Below, piece by piece: positions 38,704-47,356 of a stretch of DNA of 64,000 nt. Source of the DNA: JALZOC01 sp035758845. Lineage in GTDB: Bacteria; Acidobacteriota; Vicinamibacteria; Vicinamibacterales; 2-12-FULL-66-21. Below the pieces are notes generated by a model, which did not search any database, was not told the DNA's origin, and saw only the letters and a list, made by a program, of their open reading frames with translations. The stretch spans positions 1-64,000 of the forward strand of contig DASTVZ010000034.1 in assembly GCA_035758845.1 (NCBI GenBank), read 5' to 3'. The position numbers and the translations under genes are program-made. Within the stretch, counting starts at the first letter, position 1, and each line of letters opens with the position of its first letter.

Positions 38704-40848
38704 TTACAAATCTGTACGTTGGAGTTCCTCCCACTGATGCATGAGATCTCCCACTTCCCACATGAGCGCCTGATGCTTGTCGATGATGGGTTTAGCCTCG
38801 TCGCGGTTGTCGTAGAAACCTGGGGCAGCCATCGTGGCCTCGAGGTCGCGGATCGCCTGTTCGCGGTCAGCTATGCGGGTTTCGAGGTCGTCGATCCGCT
38901 TCCGGCGCGCGTCGAGCACCTTCTTCGCCTTCCGCGCCTCGGATTCGAGCTTTTTCCGCTCTTCGTAGGACACGACCGCCGCGGACTGGATTGGCGTCTC
39001 GCCGGGTTTGGGGCCCTGGCGGCTGCCATCGCGGCGGACCAAGCGAGGAGCGTCCTTCGAGGGGGCGACGGGTTCTGGCGCTGGCGGCGGGGTCTGAAGA
39101 CCCCGCCCTACACTGTCTGCGAGTGGAGCCACGGTCTTCTCAGGACTCTTGGCACTCATGGCACCCTTAGCACTCATGGCACTCGTGGCACCCATGGCAC
39201 TCTTGGCACCCATGGCGCTCGTGGCCGTGACACCCACGGCACCCCGATTCTTCTGACTCCACAAGAACTCTTCGTAGTTGCCCGGGTAGAGAAGTGCGTC
39301 GCCGCCGCCGATGCTGATCACCTTGGTTGCCAGCTTGTCGACGAAATACCGATCGTGCGAGACGAAGATGAGCGTGCCGCCGAAATCCTCGAGCGCTTCG
39401 AGCAGCACGTCTTTGGAATCGAGATCGAGATGGTTCGTTGGCTCGTCGAGGAGCAGGGTATTCGCCGGACGCAGCAGCATCCGCGCAACTGCCAGCCGCG
39501 TGCGTTCTCCGCCCGACAGCACCCGCACCGACTTGTCGACGTCGTCACCTGAAAACAGAAACCCGCCGAGGATGTTTCGAATGTGCGGAACCATGTGCAT
39601 CGGCGCGTCCCCGGCGAGCGTCTGGTACACGGTCAGCGTCGGGTCAAGACGTGTGGCTTCGTCCTGCGCGAAGTACTGGGTGATGACCTGATGTCCTTCG
39701 GTGCGCGCTCCCGAATCCGGGTCTTCGACGCCCGCCAGCATGCGCATCATCGTCGACTTGCCGGCGCCGTTTGGACCAATGAGGGCAATGCGATCGCCGC
39801 GCTCGATGTGAACGTTGACGCTATCGAACACGACGCGACCGTCATACGCCTTACGCACGCCGCGAAGGTCGAGCACCGTGCGCCCGCTCTTCGCGCACGC
39901 TGGAAACGTGAAGTGCACGCGTTTCCGTTCGGCCGGGATCTCGATCGGGACGATCTTCTCCATCATTTTGATCCGGCTCTGGACCTGCGCTGCCTTGGTG
40001 GCCTGGTACCGGAACCGGTTGATGAATGCCTGCATCCGTTCGATCTCGTCGTCTTGGTCCTTCTTCTGCTGACGAAGCCGCTCCATGCGGGCCTCGCGCT
40101 CCACCAGGTAGCCGCTGTAGTTGCCGGTGTAGTCAGTCAGCTTCCGCAGTCCGATCTCGGTAATCCGGGTGACCACGGCGTCGAGGAAGAAGCGATCGTG
40201 CGAGACGAGAATCACGGCATGCGGATATTCGGCGAGGTACTCCTCGAGCCAGTTGCGCGCCTCGAGATCGAGATGGTTCGTGGGCTCGTCCAGCAGGAGC
40301 AGCCCGGGTCGTGTGAGCAGCAGCTTCGCGAGCGCGATGCGCATTTGCCAGCCGCCGGAAAACGTCTCGCTGGGTTTGTCGAAATCCTCCGGTGAAAAAC
40401 CAAGGCCCCGCAGCACCGTCGAGATCTTCAGATCGATGCTGTAACCCTCGAGTCGCCTGAAATTCTCCTGCAGCTCGCTGTACTGCGTCAGCATCACTGC
40501 GTGTTCGTCTTCGTCGGCGGAATCGTCGCCGAGCCTCTCTTCCAGCGACTGAATCTCGGCGCGCATGTCGAGAAGCGGTTTGAACGCGAGGCCTGCTTCG
40601 TCGAGCAGCGTGCGACCGCTGTGCGTCAGGCCGTCCTGAGGGAGGTATCCGACAACCAGGCCCGAGGGTTTCACCACAGTGCCCGAGTCGGGGTCCTCCA
40701 TGCCGGCGAGCATTTTGAGCAGCGTGGTCTTGCCGGCGCCGTTCGGCCCCGAAAGTCCGACGCGCTCGCGATCGTCGATCTGCCAGCTGACGTTATCGAG
40801 AAGTACGCGATCGCCGAAGCTTTTGCTCAGAGCCGCTAATTGGATCAT
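38704..40848 (-). CDS. ABC-F family ATPase (Uup/YheS-like)
   Basis: A 714-residue soluble protein with two ABC modules and no membrane segments. Walker A sequences are GPNGAGKTT near residue 35 and GPNGAGKST near 365, signatures FSGGWQMR and LSGGERTR, and Walker B LLLDEPTNHLDL twice. The linker between modules (MERLRQQKKDQDDEIERMQ) is the helical arm that enters the ribosomal E site in this family. A long coiled-coil C-terminus (about residues 630-710) suggests Uup or YheS type. Between the second module and the coiled coil lies a low-complexity insertion (SAMGAKSAMGATSAM and so on) encoded by a 9-base stutter word. It likely acts on stalled ribosomes. Confidence 0.92.
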   Translation of the reverse strand: MIQLAALSKSFGDRVLLDNVSWQIDDRERVGLSGPNGAGKTTLLKMLAGMEDPDSGTVVKPSGLVVGYLPQDGLTHSGRTLLDEAGLAFKPLLDMRAEIQSLEERLGDDSADEDEHAVMLTQYSELQENFRRLEGYSIDLKISTVLRGLGFSPEDFDKPSETFSGGWQMRIALAKLLLTRPGLLLLDEPTNHLDLEARNWLEEYLAEYPHAVILVSHDRFFLDAVVTRITEIGLRKLTDYTGNYSGYLVEREARMERLRQQKKDQDDEIERMQAFINRFRYQATKAAQVQSRIKMMEKIVPIEIPAERKRVHFTFPACAKSGRTVLDLRGVRKAYDGRVVFDSVNVHIERGDRIALIGPNGAGKSTMMRMLAGVEDPDSGARTEGHQVITQYFAQDEATRLDPTLTVYQTLAGDAPMHMVPHIRNILGGFLFSGDDVDKSVRVLSGGERTRLAVARMLLRPANTLLLDEPTNHLDLDSKDVLLEALEDFGGTLIFVSHDRYFVDKLATKVISIGGGDALLYPGNYEEFLWSQKNRGAVGVTATSAMGAKSAMGATSAMSAKGAMSAKSPEKTVAPLADSVGRGLQTPPPAPEPVAPSKDAPRLVRRDGSRQGPKPGETPIQSAAVVSYEERKKLESEARKAKKVLDARRKRIDDLETRIADREQAIRDLEATMAAPGFYDNRDEAKPIIDKHQALMWEVGDLMHQWEELQRTDL
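39144..39244 (-). repeat. In-frame GGGTGCCANGAGTGCCAN tandem repeat in the ABC-F gene
   Basis: About ten 9-base units, on the coding strand (A/G)(A/G)GTGCCAN, encode repeated S-A-M and G-A-K/T tripeptides between the second ATPase module and the coiled coil. It is the same word family as the insertion in trmFO 5 kb away. Confidence 0.8.
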
Positions 40849-41089
40849 TCGGGAGGGTTACACGGCGCCCGACAGGCACGCGCAGAAGCTAAATTTTAGC
40901 ACACCCATAACATCGCCCACCTACGCAAACTGTGATCGCGCACCCGCTCCGATCCTCGGGTCCCGCGCGCCACAGCAGCTCCTTGTGCCGTGCAAAAGCA
41001 TGTGGTGTCAGCAAGAGTCGCAACCGGCGCGGTCGTTCAAGGCCTAGCAGACAACGCGGTCTCAATCTACGATCTTCCTCCCCAGCAAT

Positions 41090-41557
41090 ATGCGTTTCGT
41101 GTTCTCTGTCTTGGTCGTCGCCGGGCTGCTGACTGTTGCGGTGCACGCATCGGCCGCCGAAACTGCCTGTAGCAGTGTGACCGTCATCGCGACGTTCAGC
41201 AGCCGCACGACATTGCAGGTCTCGTCGGACTTGCTTCAATTCGATGTCGTCAACGCTGATGCACCAGCGAGTGCATCCGTTGATTTCGTTGCCGCCGCGC
41301 GGACGCACGCAGGCGGCCCCGTCGTCCTCTCGATCGAGCCTGTTCGCCCAATGGGTTCAGGGGGCGCTGCTGCTTCTTTGAGCTTCAGTGGAGATGGCGC
41401 GGGCACCAAATCCGGAGCTTTGTCGGTCGACACGCCGACGGTCGCGGGACAATGGATCGGCAGCGGCGTACGGCGCGGGCGTCTCGTATTTGCGCTCCGA
41501 TCAACCACGCCAGGGAATCACGTCGTCCCGATTCGGTTCGTGCTGAGCGCGCCTTGA
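41090..41557 (+). CDS. Exported SCPU-like (pilin-type) protein
   Basis: A 155-residue secreted protein: signal peptide MRFVFSVLVVAGLLTVAVHA, cleavage near ASA-AET. The C-terminal half, with GQWIGSG and the end VVPIRFVLSAP, matches the pattern shared by the three subunit genes of the neighbouring broken chaperone-usher locus (W-x-GSG, then an alternating strand ending TLSAP). It therefore looks like a fourth, divergent member of that set. It is intact, faces the opposite way and ends nine bases before the 3' end of the usher-like pseudogene. No partner gene is upstream; the gap 40849-41089 has only a GCTAAATTTTAGC palindrome. Confidence 0.7.
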   Translation: MRFVFSVLVVAGLLTVAVHASAAETACSSVTVIATFSSRTTLQVSSDLLQFDVVNADAPASASVDFVAAARTHAGGPVVLSIEPVRPMGSGGAAASLSFSGDGAGTKSGALSVDTPTVAGQWIGSGVRRGRLVFALRSTTPGNHVVPIRFVLSAP

Positions 41558-41566
41558 ATGCAGGCA

Positions 41567-44207
41567 CTATTTCTCCCTCGTCACCCACACCTTCTCGTGA
41601 CGCTGCTCCTCGAGAGACGCGGCGATCTTCTGCGCTTCCTCTCGTGTGTCGTACGGACCAACGCGCACTCTGTAAGGGCCGTCTGGATCGCTTGAAGGGG
41701 GATTCACCAAGTACGCCGGCATCCCGCTGTTCTTCAGTCGCTGCACTGCATCCTTCGCGGGCAGCGGATCATTCAACGCCGCGATCTGGATCGTGAAATT
41801 CCCGGCGATGCGTGACCTGTTTCGAGCGGCCGGCGTGCTGGACACTTGGGGAGCCGGCGCGATCGCACCAGCGTTCTTCGATGGTTGCGGCGTTGTCGTT
41901 CGCGCGCCTCGTCCCGCGACGACCCGCGGCGCAGTGGCCGTGTTCGCCGCACCGCCACGAGGAGGAAACACTCTCCGAATCTCTGGGCGCTTCTCCACTG
42001 AGATTACAAAGGTCACGTCGGCGGCGAGCGCATCGCGCGACAGAGTCGCCGGCACCTCGGCGTCACCGGCAACCACGGCGCCATCAGGGAGCGACTCGAT
42101 CAGCAGCTTGACCATGTGCGGCCCGCTTCGGACTGCGTCGAAACGATAACGTCCCCTCCGGACCTGTTCAGAACGCACTCCGCCGTCCAAAACGATCACC
42201 GCATCTTCGACCGTTTCTTCATTGATGTCTGCTTTGCCGTTGCCATTCCCGTCGCGGACGACCCGGCCCTGAATAACGCCGAGCGGTATCAACCCAAATG
42301 TCACCCGCTTGGCGTCTCCTCGCGATAACTCGATCTGAACCTGAGAGACCGATGGTGGATCGAAGTCAACCGGCAGCGCGCTCGTATCCAATCCGACGGC
42401 CCGTACTCCTGCCGGCACGTTCATGAATGCGAACTGTCCGTCTCTTCCGGACGTGGTATGACCGCGTCCGAGGCGCAGCGGGATTCCCTCGAGGGTGTTC
42501 TCACCCGCATCCTGGATACCATCAGCGTTCCAGTCGGCAAATACGAGGCCGCTGATGGTTCCCGTGCCTCGCCCAAATTCGGCGGTCGACGCAATCGTCG
42601 CGGAGGGCAGGAAGACCGAACCCGTGGGCAGCGTGTGTGTGACACGAAACATCGATCGTGTCATCCATGGCGTGCCAGCGCTCGCCGGGGATACCGCGCG
42701 ATCCATGTTGACGTTGAAGGCGAGCGACGTCCCGCGCGTCACCTGCCCGTTGACGCCGAGGATGAACGATTCGCGCGGCACGTAAGCACGGGTGAGAAGG
42801 TCCATGTTGCGTGCCGCATTTCCTTCCGCGCGCATCAAGAGATCGCGATGTCCGATCCGAAACTGAGTGCCACCGCCCGCCTGCCAATAGGTGCTACCCC
42901 CGCCGTCTACCGCAGCGGTGCGCGTCACTACCGCGATCCCGAAGAGTTGTGATCCGCCTGGCAGGTTGGCAAAAAGCTGAGCCGCCGTATCGCGTTGATC
43001 GTACGAGCCGCTCCGGTTCATGTGCTCGACGTTGTCGCGTCCGGAGTAGCGCAGGAACACGTTTGTTCGTGCGATCGCCGCCTGCCACTCCGCAGCCCAC
43101 CTGCCGGTGTCGCTGTCGGACGGTAAACCGGGTCCTACAGGACGAGACTCGCGATCGCCCTGCTCTCCACGGAATGCCATCGTCGACCGTGATGTCAGCT
43201 GCACCCGGACTCCACCGAACCCCCGATCGCCGGCGGTCTCTGGTGTCGGTCGCGCCTACCTTGCCGATGCCTCTGGATCGAGATTGGTTCGAAATCGTTC
43301 CAATCCCCCGGAGACGCGAGTACGCGAGAAAAGGTCGTATTCACCGGCGGCGAAAACCTGTTCGCGATCTGCGAGCGGATTGTTCAACGCCGGAAAATCG
43401 CCTGGCGAGAACCGGGAGGCATTCAGCTGCACCCGGCCGTGGGAGTGAAGCCAGTTCAGGCCACCCATGTATGACCCGTCGCGTTCGTGTGATGACGTCC
43501 CAGTTCGCCGATACGACACGATGCTTCCGTCGGCGACAAACTGTAAGGATGGGATCAAGAGCACCCGCGTGGCGCCTCCTACCTGATCGCTCGCATCGAT
43601 CGTGTAGCTGAACTCGTCCAGTGACGTTGTGCGGATCCGGGAACCGTGTCCACTGATTTCGAAGCGCGAGCCAAGCCGCCGGGTGATGTGGCCGATCGCG
43701 ACCGTTTGCCCGAGTCCTTTGGGATCATTACCGAAGATGTTCCGCCACGCCGTTGTTCGTCCGGCGGCGACGGCGAGCGTCGTTCGATCGGTGCGCCCTC
43801 GAATCGCGGCCCCGTTGAACGTCAACGCGGGGGAGTACAGATTTGAGAATCCTAGCCCCGATGGGAGGAGAGAAGTAGGCGTCGCCGGCTTCGATTGCCC
43901 AGGCGACACCGTGGAATTTGGCGTCGCGTAGAGCCCCGTAAATCCGACCGGTGTGCAGAGTGTCGCCGCGACGTGCTCCACGGATCTCGATTTGAAACAC
44001 ACCGAAGCGGGATCCCGGCTGAAGCCACGAGACGCCGAGGTCAGGCTCGAATTGATTTTGGCCCGCGAATCGTGATGGATCGCCGCGGAGTGTTTGCACC
44101 GCGCTCGAGATCTGAACCGATCCTTGCTGCGCCAGCGCGGGCCCGGCGTGAAGAACCAGGCCGACCACACATCCAACGATCGGACCGAGCCGGCCCACGG
44201 GCCACAT
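41567..44207 (-). pseudogene. Usher-like outer-membrane barrel protein with B-type repeat domains and SPOR domain, broken
   Basis: Starts at ATG 44207 with a signal peptide (IVGCVVGLVLHAGPALAQQ). A +1 frameshift near 43860-43875 (after AGDAYFSPP) moves reading to the frame that continues LGFSNLYSPALTFNG, and an in-frame TAG at 43256-43258 (after DPEASAR) stops it again; the frame then stays open to 41567. Reconstructed, it is about 880 residues: beta-strand-rich barrel, two SdrD/Cna-B-like domains (ISGLVFADWNADGIQDAGE and GRVVRDGNGNGKADINEE), a linker, and a C-terminal SPOR domain (AGNFTIQIAALNDPLPAKDA). Position after the chaperone suggests an usher-like role, related at most distantly to alpha-type ushers. 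The SPOR domain is unexpected. Both the frameshift and the stop argue for gene decay. Confidence 0.75.
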
Positions 44208-44210
44208 CGA

Positions 44211-45068
44211 CTATCGGAGCACCTTAAGCGTTGTCTCGCCCACGAGCACCGCGGGAAGGCCGACATCCACGCGGACTTCCACCTTGTAATCGCCGGGTTC
44301 GATTGCCGACGGCTTGTCGGGATCAATCACCGTGATCGCGACTTCGCGCTCGCTCTCTGGAAGAAGAGGGACGTCGGGAACCGGCAATTCTTTGACGTGA
44401 CGACCGCTCGCGTCGAGCAGGATCAGATTGCCGCGTGTGCGCACATATCGCCGGCTCGAGTTTTTCACCGTCGCGACGACCTGTGTCTGCTTTCCGAGAG
44501 TTCTGACGGTGAGATCGGTCAATTCCGCCGACATGGTGGGCTGACCGACACTCACATAGATCAACGTGGCGATTCGACTCTTGAACATGACCTGGCGTCC
44601 TCGTGCCACAGGGTTGGCCGTGGCGGAACCAAACTCGAACAACACCCCCGTCCGATAGCCGCCGGGTTGGACCGCGGCCGGCAGCGAGAGACTGAAACGG
44701 ACCGTTGCTTCCTTCCCTGGATCGATGACTTATTCCGGCGGAGCCACCCGAATCCACGACGTCGCCGAGTAGGGCCCCCCTTCGGCGACTCCTTCGAACT
44801 GTGGTGCGCCGTCTCGCGAGAGATCCCAGTCGGTGGCGATTGCGCGCACCCGCACCGGCTCGCTGCCAGCGTTGGCGACGGTGATGGCCTGCGTCGTGCT
44901 GCTTCCCGGGCCGGCCGTCAGCTCGACGCGAAGTGGAGACACTTCGACCGACATCTGCGCCGATGCTGATGGCGCATGCAGCAACAGAGCACCCAGCGCG
45001 ACGACGACTAGGGCGCGCTGAGCGTAAAGAGGATCGTTTGCGTGTAGGTACCCGTGCTGTAGGTCCAT
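44211..45068 (-). pseudogene. Periplasmic pilus chaperone-like gene with an in-frame stop
   Basis: A signal peptide (ALVVVALGALLLHAPSASAQ) and an immunoglobulin-like N-domain (MSVEVSPLRVELTAGPGSST, then ITVANAGSEPVRVRAIATDW) are followed by YSATSWIRVAPPE and a TAA stop (44730-44732). The same frame continues without shift as VIDPGKEATVRFSLSLPA and GGYRTGVLFEFGSA to the TAG at 44211, matching the usual PapD/FimC-like strand order across the stop. The mature protein would be about 250 residues and would hold pilus subunits by donor-strand complementation. The start is uncertain; ATG 45068 lies inside the 3' end of the subunit gene. Without stop readthrough the protein is truncated in its first domain. 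Confidence 0.75.
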
Positions 45069-45467
45069 GAGTTCGCCAATCGAAATGTGATCGACCCGAT
45101 GCTGTGCGGATTGATGTTTGCCTGTCCCGGAGGCCACCCGCTGCGCGACCGTCTTGCTCAGCGTTCCATTCTGAAAAGGGGGAGCTGGTGTGGCGACCCA
45201 CGTGACATTTGAAATGTCAACGGCCGACGGCCCGGACAGAAGGTCGCCGGCTGCGAGCACGGTCAGCGACCACGGCGCGTTTCCGTTCCCCCGGACGCGA
45301 TAGGTGAGTTGCATGGGAGGCGCAGACACGAGCGGCACTGTATCCGGGTCGCTCGAGGGAAATGTGATCACCGCGGGCGACAACGCGATCGAGAGTTCGA
45401 GTTTCTGCGCCATGCTGCTTGCTGGCACCAGGAAGAGCATGGCGAGCAAGAGGATGAGGATCCTCAT
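45008..45467 (-). pseudogene. SCPU-like pilus subunit gene, frameshifted
   Basis: A signal peptide (MRILILLLAMLFLVPASSMA) starts at ATG 45467, overlapping the stop of the preceding subunit gene (ATGA). The frame matches the other subunits (ITFPSSDPDTVPL, LTVLAAGDLLSG, FQNGTLSKTVAQR) up to SGTG. There one extra base moves the conserved end, ANINPHSIGSITFRLANSW followed by STGTYTQTILFTLSAP, into another frame that terminates at TAG 45008-45010. In the unshifted frame the ribosome would run on into the chaperone gene. A 1-base insertion (or 2-base deletion) is the simplest explanation. Confidence 0.75.
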
Positions 45468-45961
45468 GCCGCCGACAAGGTGTAAGTCATCGTCAACGTG
45501 TAAGTCCCTGTCGCATACGACCAGAGGTTCTTGAAAAAGAACGTCTGCGTTCCGGATCGCGCGCCCGACCCGGTCCATGCGGCAACGATCTGCGCGCTCG
45601 CGGCGCTCAATGTGCCGTTGTTGAATCCGGCGCCGCTCGCCACCCACGTGATGGTCGACGCCGGGATCGTGTTGACACCTGAGCGCAGGTGATCGTCCGC
45701 CTGCACGGTCAACGTGATGCTGCCGTTTGGAGACGTGCGAGCCTTGGCAGTCAGGGTGATCGGGCCCTGCGCCGCCTGAATGCTGGGGACTGTGTCCGGG
45801 TCGGCGTCGGGGAACGTGAGCGCCGCCGAGGAGAGCGACAACCGCGCCTGACCGTTAATCGACGCGTTCAGGGTGGCGTTTTGGGTCTGCCCCGCGAACG
45901 GCGCGCGGCCGGTCACCAACGCCAGAACGAAAAGAGCTGCGGTAATGGTTCGTCGACGCAT
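45464..45961 (-). CDS. SCPU-like pilus subunit (intact)
   Basis: A 165-residue exported protein with signal peptide MRRRTITAALFVLALVTGRA. The body has the pattern of archaic chaperone-usher (Csu/spore-coat U) subunits: LTFPDADPDTVPSI, LTVQADDHLRSG, AWTGSGARSGTQTFFFK and the end YATGTYTLTMTYTLSAA, an alternating C-terminal strand. It is the only subunit of the three-gene set that reads intact. It lies between two broken paralogs, and its stop overlaps the start of the third. Confidence 0.8.
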   Translation of the reverse strand: MRRRTITAALFVLALVTGRAPFAGQTQNATLNASINGQARLSLSSAALTFPDADPDTVPSIQAAQGPITLTAKARTSPNGSITLTVQADDHLRSGVNTIPASTITWVASGAGFNNGTLSAASAQIVAAWTGSGARSGTQTFFFKNLWSYATGTYTLTMTYTLSAA

Positions 45962-46015
45962 CAGAAATGCGGGTCGAGCCGCCCCTCGCGGACTCGGACC
46001 CGCATTTCTTATCGG

Positions 46016-46517
46016 TTAGGGAGCCGTTAACGTGTAATTCAGCGTGACGGTGTAGGTGCCGGTGTTATACGACCACAGGTTCGGCAGCGACAACGTGTGC
46101 GAGCCGCTCGGGTTGCCGGAGCCACTCCACTGACCCAGTGTCTGCGCCGCGGTGCTGTTGTTCGCGCCGGATGCGGTGAACCCGGCGCCGGTTGCGGCCC
46201 ATGTCAAGGTGGTGACCGGGATCGTACTGGATCCTGAGTCCAGGTCGCCAGATGCCAGCACCGTCAGGACAACGTTGCCGGCCGCGGTCGTCCGCGCTTT
46301 CACGTCGACACTCACCGGCGCCGAGGTGTAAAGCGGCGTGACGTCCGGGTCCGCGTCAGCGAACGTAATGGCCGCGAGGCCCAACGTCAACTTTGCCTTA
46401 GCGTTCACATTTGCGGTCACCGCGATTGACGCGGTGGCCGTCTGCTGCGCGAAGGCCGTGGAGGACCAGCAAAAGAACGGCGGTTGCGACTGCTCCGCTC
46501 CAGACTGCCTTTTTCAT
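46016..46517 (-). pseudogene. SCPU-like pilus subunit gene, frameshifted in its signal peptide
   Basis: ATG 46517 starts MKKAVWSGAVATAVLL, a normal signal peptide. The conserved remainder (STAFAQQTATASIAVTANVN, then LTFADADPDVTPL-like pattern, WSGSGNPSGSHTLSLPNLW and the end NTGTYTVTLNYTLTAP) is in the +1 frame, with the shift inside the run CCGTTCTTTTGCTGG. No start codon exists in the second frame before the mature region, only a GTG within it. The gene is first in the operon and directly behind the promoter. A homopolymer slip (CTTTT) could be either a true mutation or a phase-variation switch; the latter is speculative. Confidence 0.75.
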
Positions 46518-46596
46518 GACTCGTAACTCCCCCGAGTGATCAATGCAACAGCCGTTGACGTTCGCTGAGGAACTCTATATGACAATAACGACATTT

Positions 46597-46626
46597 AAGG
46601 TAAGCCAAACCTTACCCGTTCGTCAA
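46597..46626 (-). promoter_or_regulatory. Promoter of the chaperone-usher locus with overlapping DtxR/IdeR-like palindrome
   Basis: On the minus strand TTGACG (46621-46626) is followed after 18 bases by TACCTT (46597-46602). The spacer contains the perfect inverted repeat GGTAAG-N6-CTTACC (46599-46616). Read across as AGGTAAGCCAAACCT it agrees with the DtxR/IdeR consensus AGGTTAGGCTAACCT at 12 of 15 positions. This suggests repression by a metal-dependent regulator (iron or manganese), an inference from the motif. No such regulator gene is in the window. Confidence 0.55.
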
Positions 46627-46715
46627 GGGTTTCGGCCATTTGGGACGAAAAAGTTCGCGGGAATTCCTTGGAAGAATCTGTCAGACCGTGCAAAAACGTG
46701 CAGTTTTGTGTGGGT

Positions 46716-47300
46716 CTATTCGCCCAGCGCCTTGGCGGCGACTGCCAGGACCCGCGGCACGCGAAATGGTTTGGTGAGATAGCCAGAGACTCCGAGGTTG
46801 ACCGCCTCGATCGCGCTCGCCTCGGTGGAAAAGCCGGTGATGATGATGACGGGAATATCCGCCTTGAGCCGGCGCGCTTCGCGGATGACCGCGAGGCCAT
46901 CGACGCCGGGCATCTTGAGATCGGTAATCAGAAGATCGTAGGGAATCATTCGAAGCCGCTCGAGAGCAGTGCGGCCGTCCGGCGCGAGGTCGACATCGTA
47001 TTCCGCCAGCGCCAGCGTCTTCGACAGCAGATCTCGGATGGTTGCCTCGTCGTCGACGACCAGAACTCGCGGCCGTCCGGCTACCGGTGCCGTGGGTCGC
47101 GTGGTCGCCGGCGACGTTCCACGCGTGGCCCGAGGTCGCTGACTTTCCAGCCACGCGTCGATATCGCGCTTTCGGAAGCGCCACTGCCGCCCCACTCGGA
47201 CGGCAGGGATCTTTCCCGCCTTGATCAGACGGTAGACCGTCCGCAGATTCACGTGGAGGTAGTCGAGTACCTCTTCGGTCGTCAGGAATCCTTCATCCAT
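46716..47300 (-). CDS. Response regulator with N-terminal excisionase-type HTH and C-terminal receiver
   Basis: A 194-residue protein with reversed architecture. Residues 1-55 are an excisionase/MerR-like DNA-binding domain (LTTEEVLDYLHVNLRTVYRL, then GRQWRFRKRDIDAWLE). A short linker leads to a receiver domain from about residue 78 (RVLVVDDEATIRDLL) with the phospho-acceptor Asp in YDLLITDLKMPGVDG near 127, and the conserved Thr and Lys in VIIITGFS and YLTKPFR. It ends right after the receiver. It lies 55 bases downstream of a histidine kinase gene in the same direction, and that kinase is the likely partner. The gap carries a GGGACAAGGGAAAA stutter word. Confidence 0.9.
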   Translation of the reverse strand: MDEGFLTTEEVLDYLHVNLRTVYRLIKAGKIPAVRVGRQWRFRKRDIDAWLESQRPRATRGTSPATTRPTAPVAGRPRVLVVDDEATIRDLLSKTLALAEYDVDLAPDGRTALERLRMIPYDLLITDLKMPGVDGLAVIREARRLKADIPVIIITGFSTEASAIEAVNLGVSGYLTKPFRVPRVLAVAAKALGE

Positions 47301-47325
47301 GGCGGTCAGCGTACTTTACCAGACT

Positions 47326-47356
47326 CCTTGTCCCTTTTCCCTTGTCCCTTTTCTCT
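47326..47356. repeat. TCCCTTTTCCCTTG stutter word between kinase and regulator genes
   Basis: Repeats of (T)CCCTTTT/CCCTTG fill most of the 55-base gap and run to the kinase stop. On the other strand it reads GGGACAAGGGAAAAGGG, nearly the same as the word before the DppB-like gene at 3.37-3.40 kb and related to that at 33.2 kb. Confidence 0.6.

Noticed and set aside
38683..38713. Direct repeat GATTACAARTCT near the end of the ABC-F gene
   Set aside because: Only two short copies; no association with a promoter or hairpin, so probably chance or a remnant stutter.
40888..40900. GCTAAATTTTAGC palindrome as an operator before the ABC-F gene
   Set aside because: It contains a -10-like box on the minus strand, but no -35 at suitable distance was found, so it is noted only.
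43256..43258. Programmed stop readthrough or selenocysteine/pyrrolysine insertion in the usher-like gene
   Set aside because: Both TAG and TAA stops and two kinds of frameshift occur in the same operon, and no associated signal was seen; decay is simpler.
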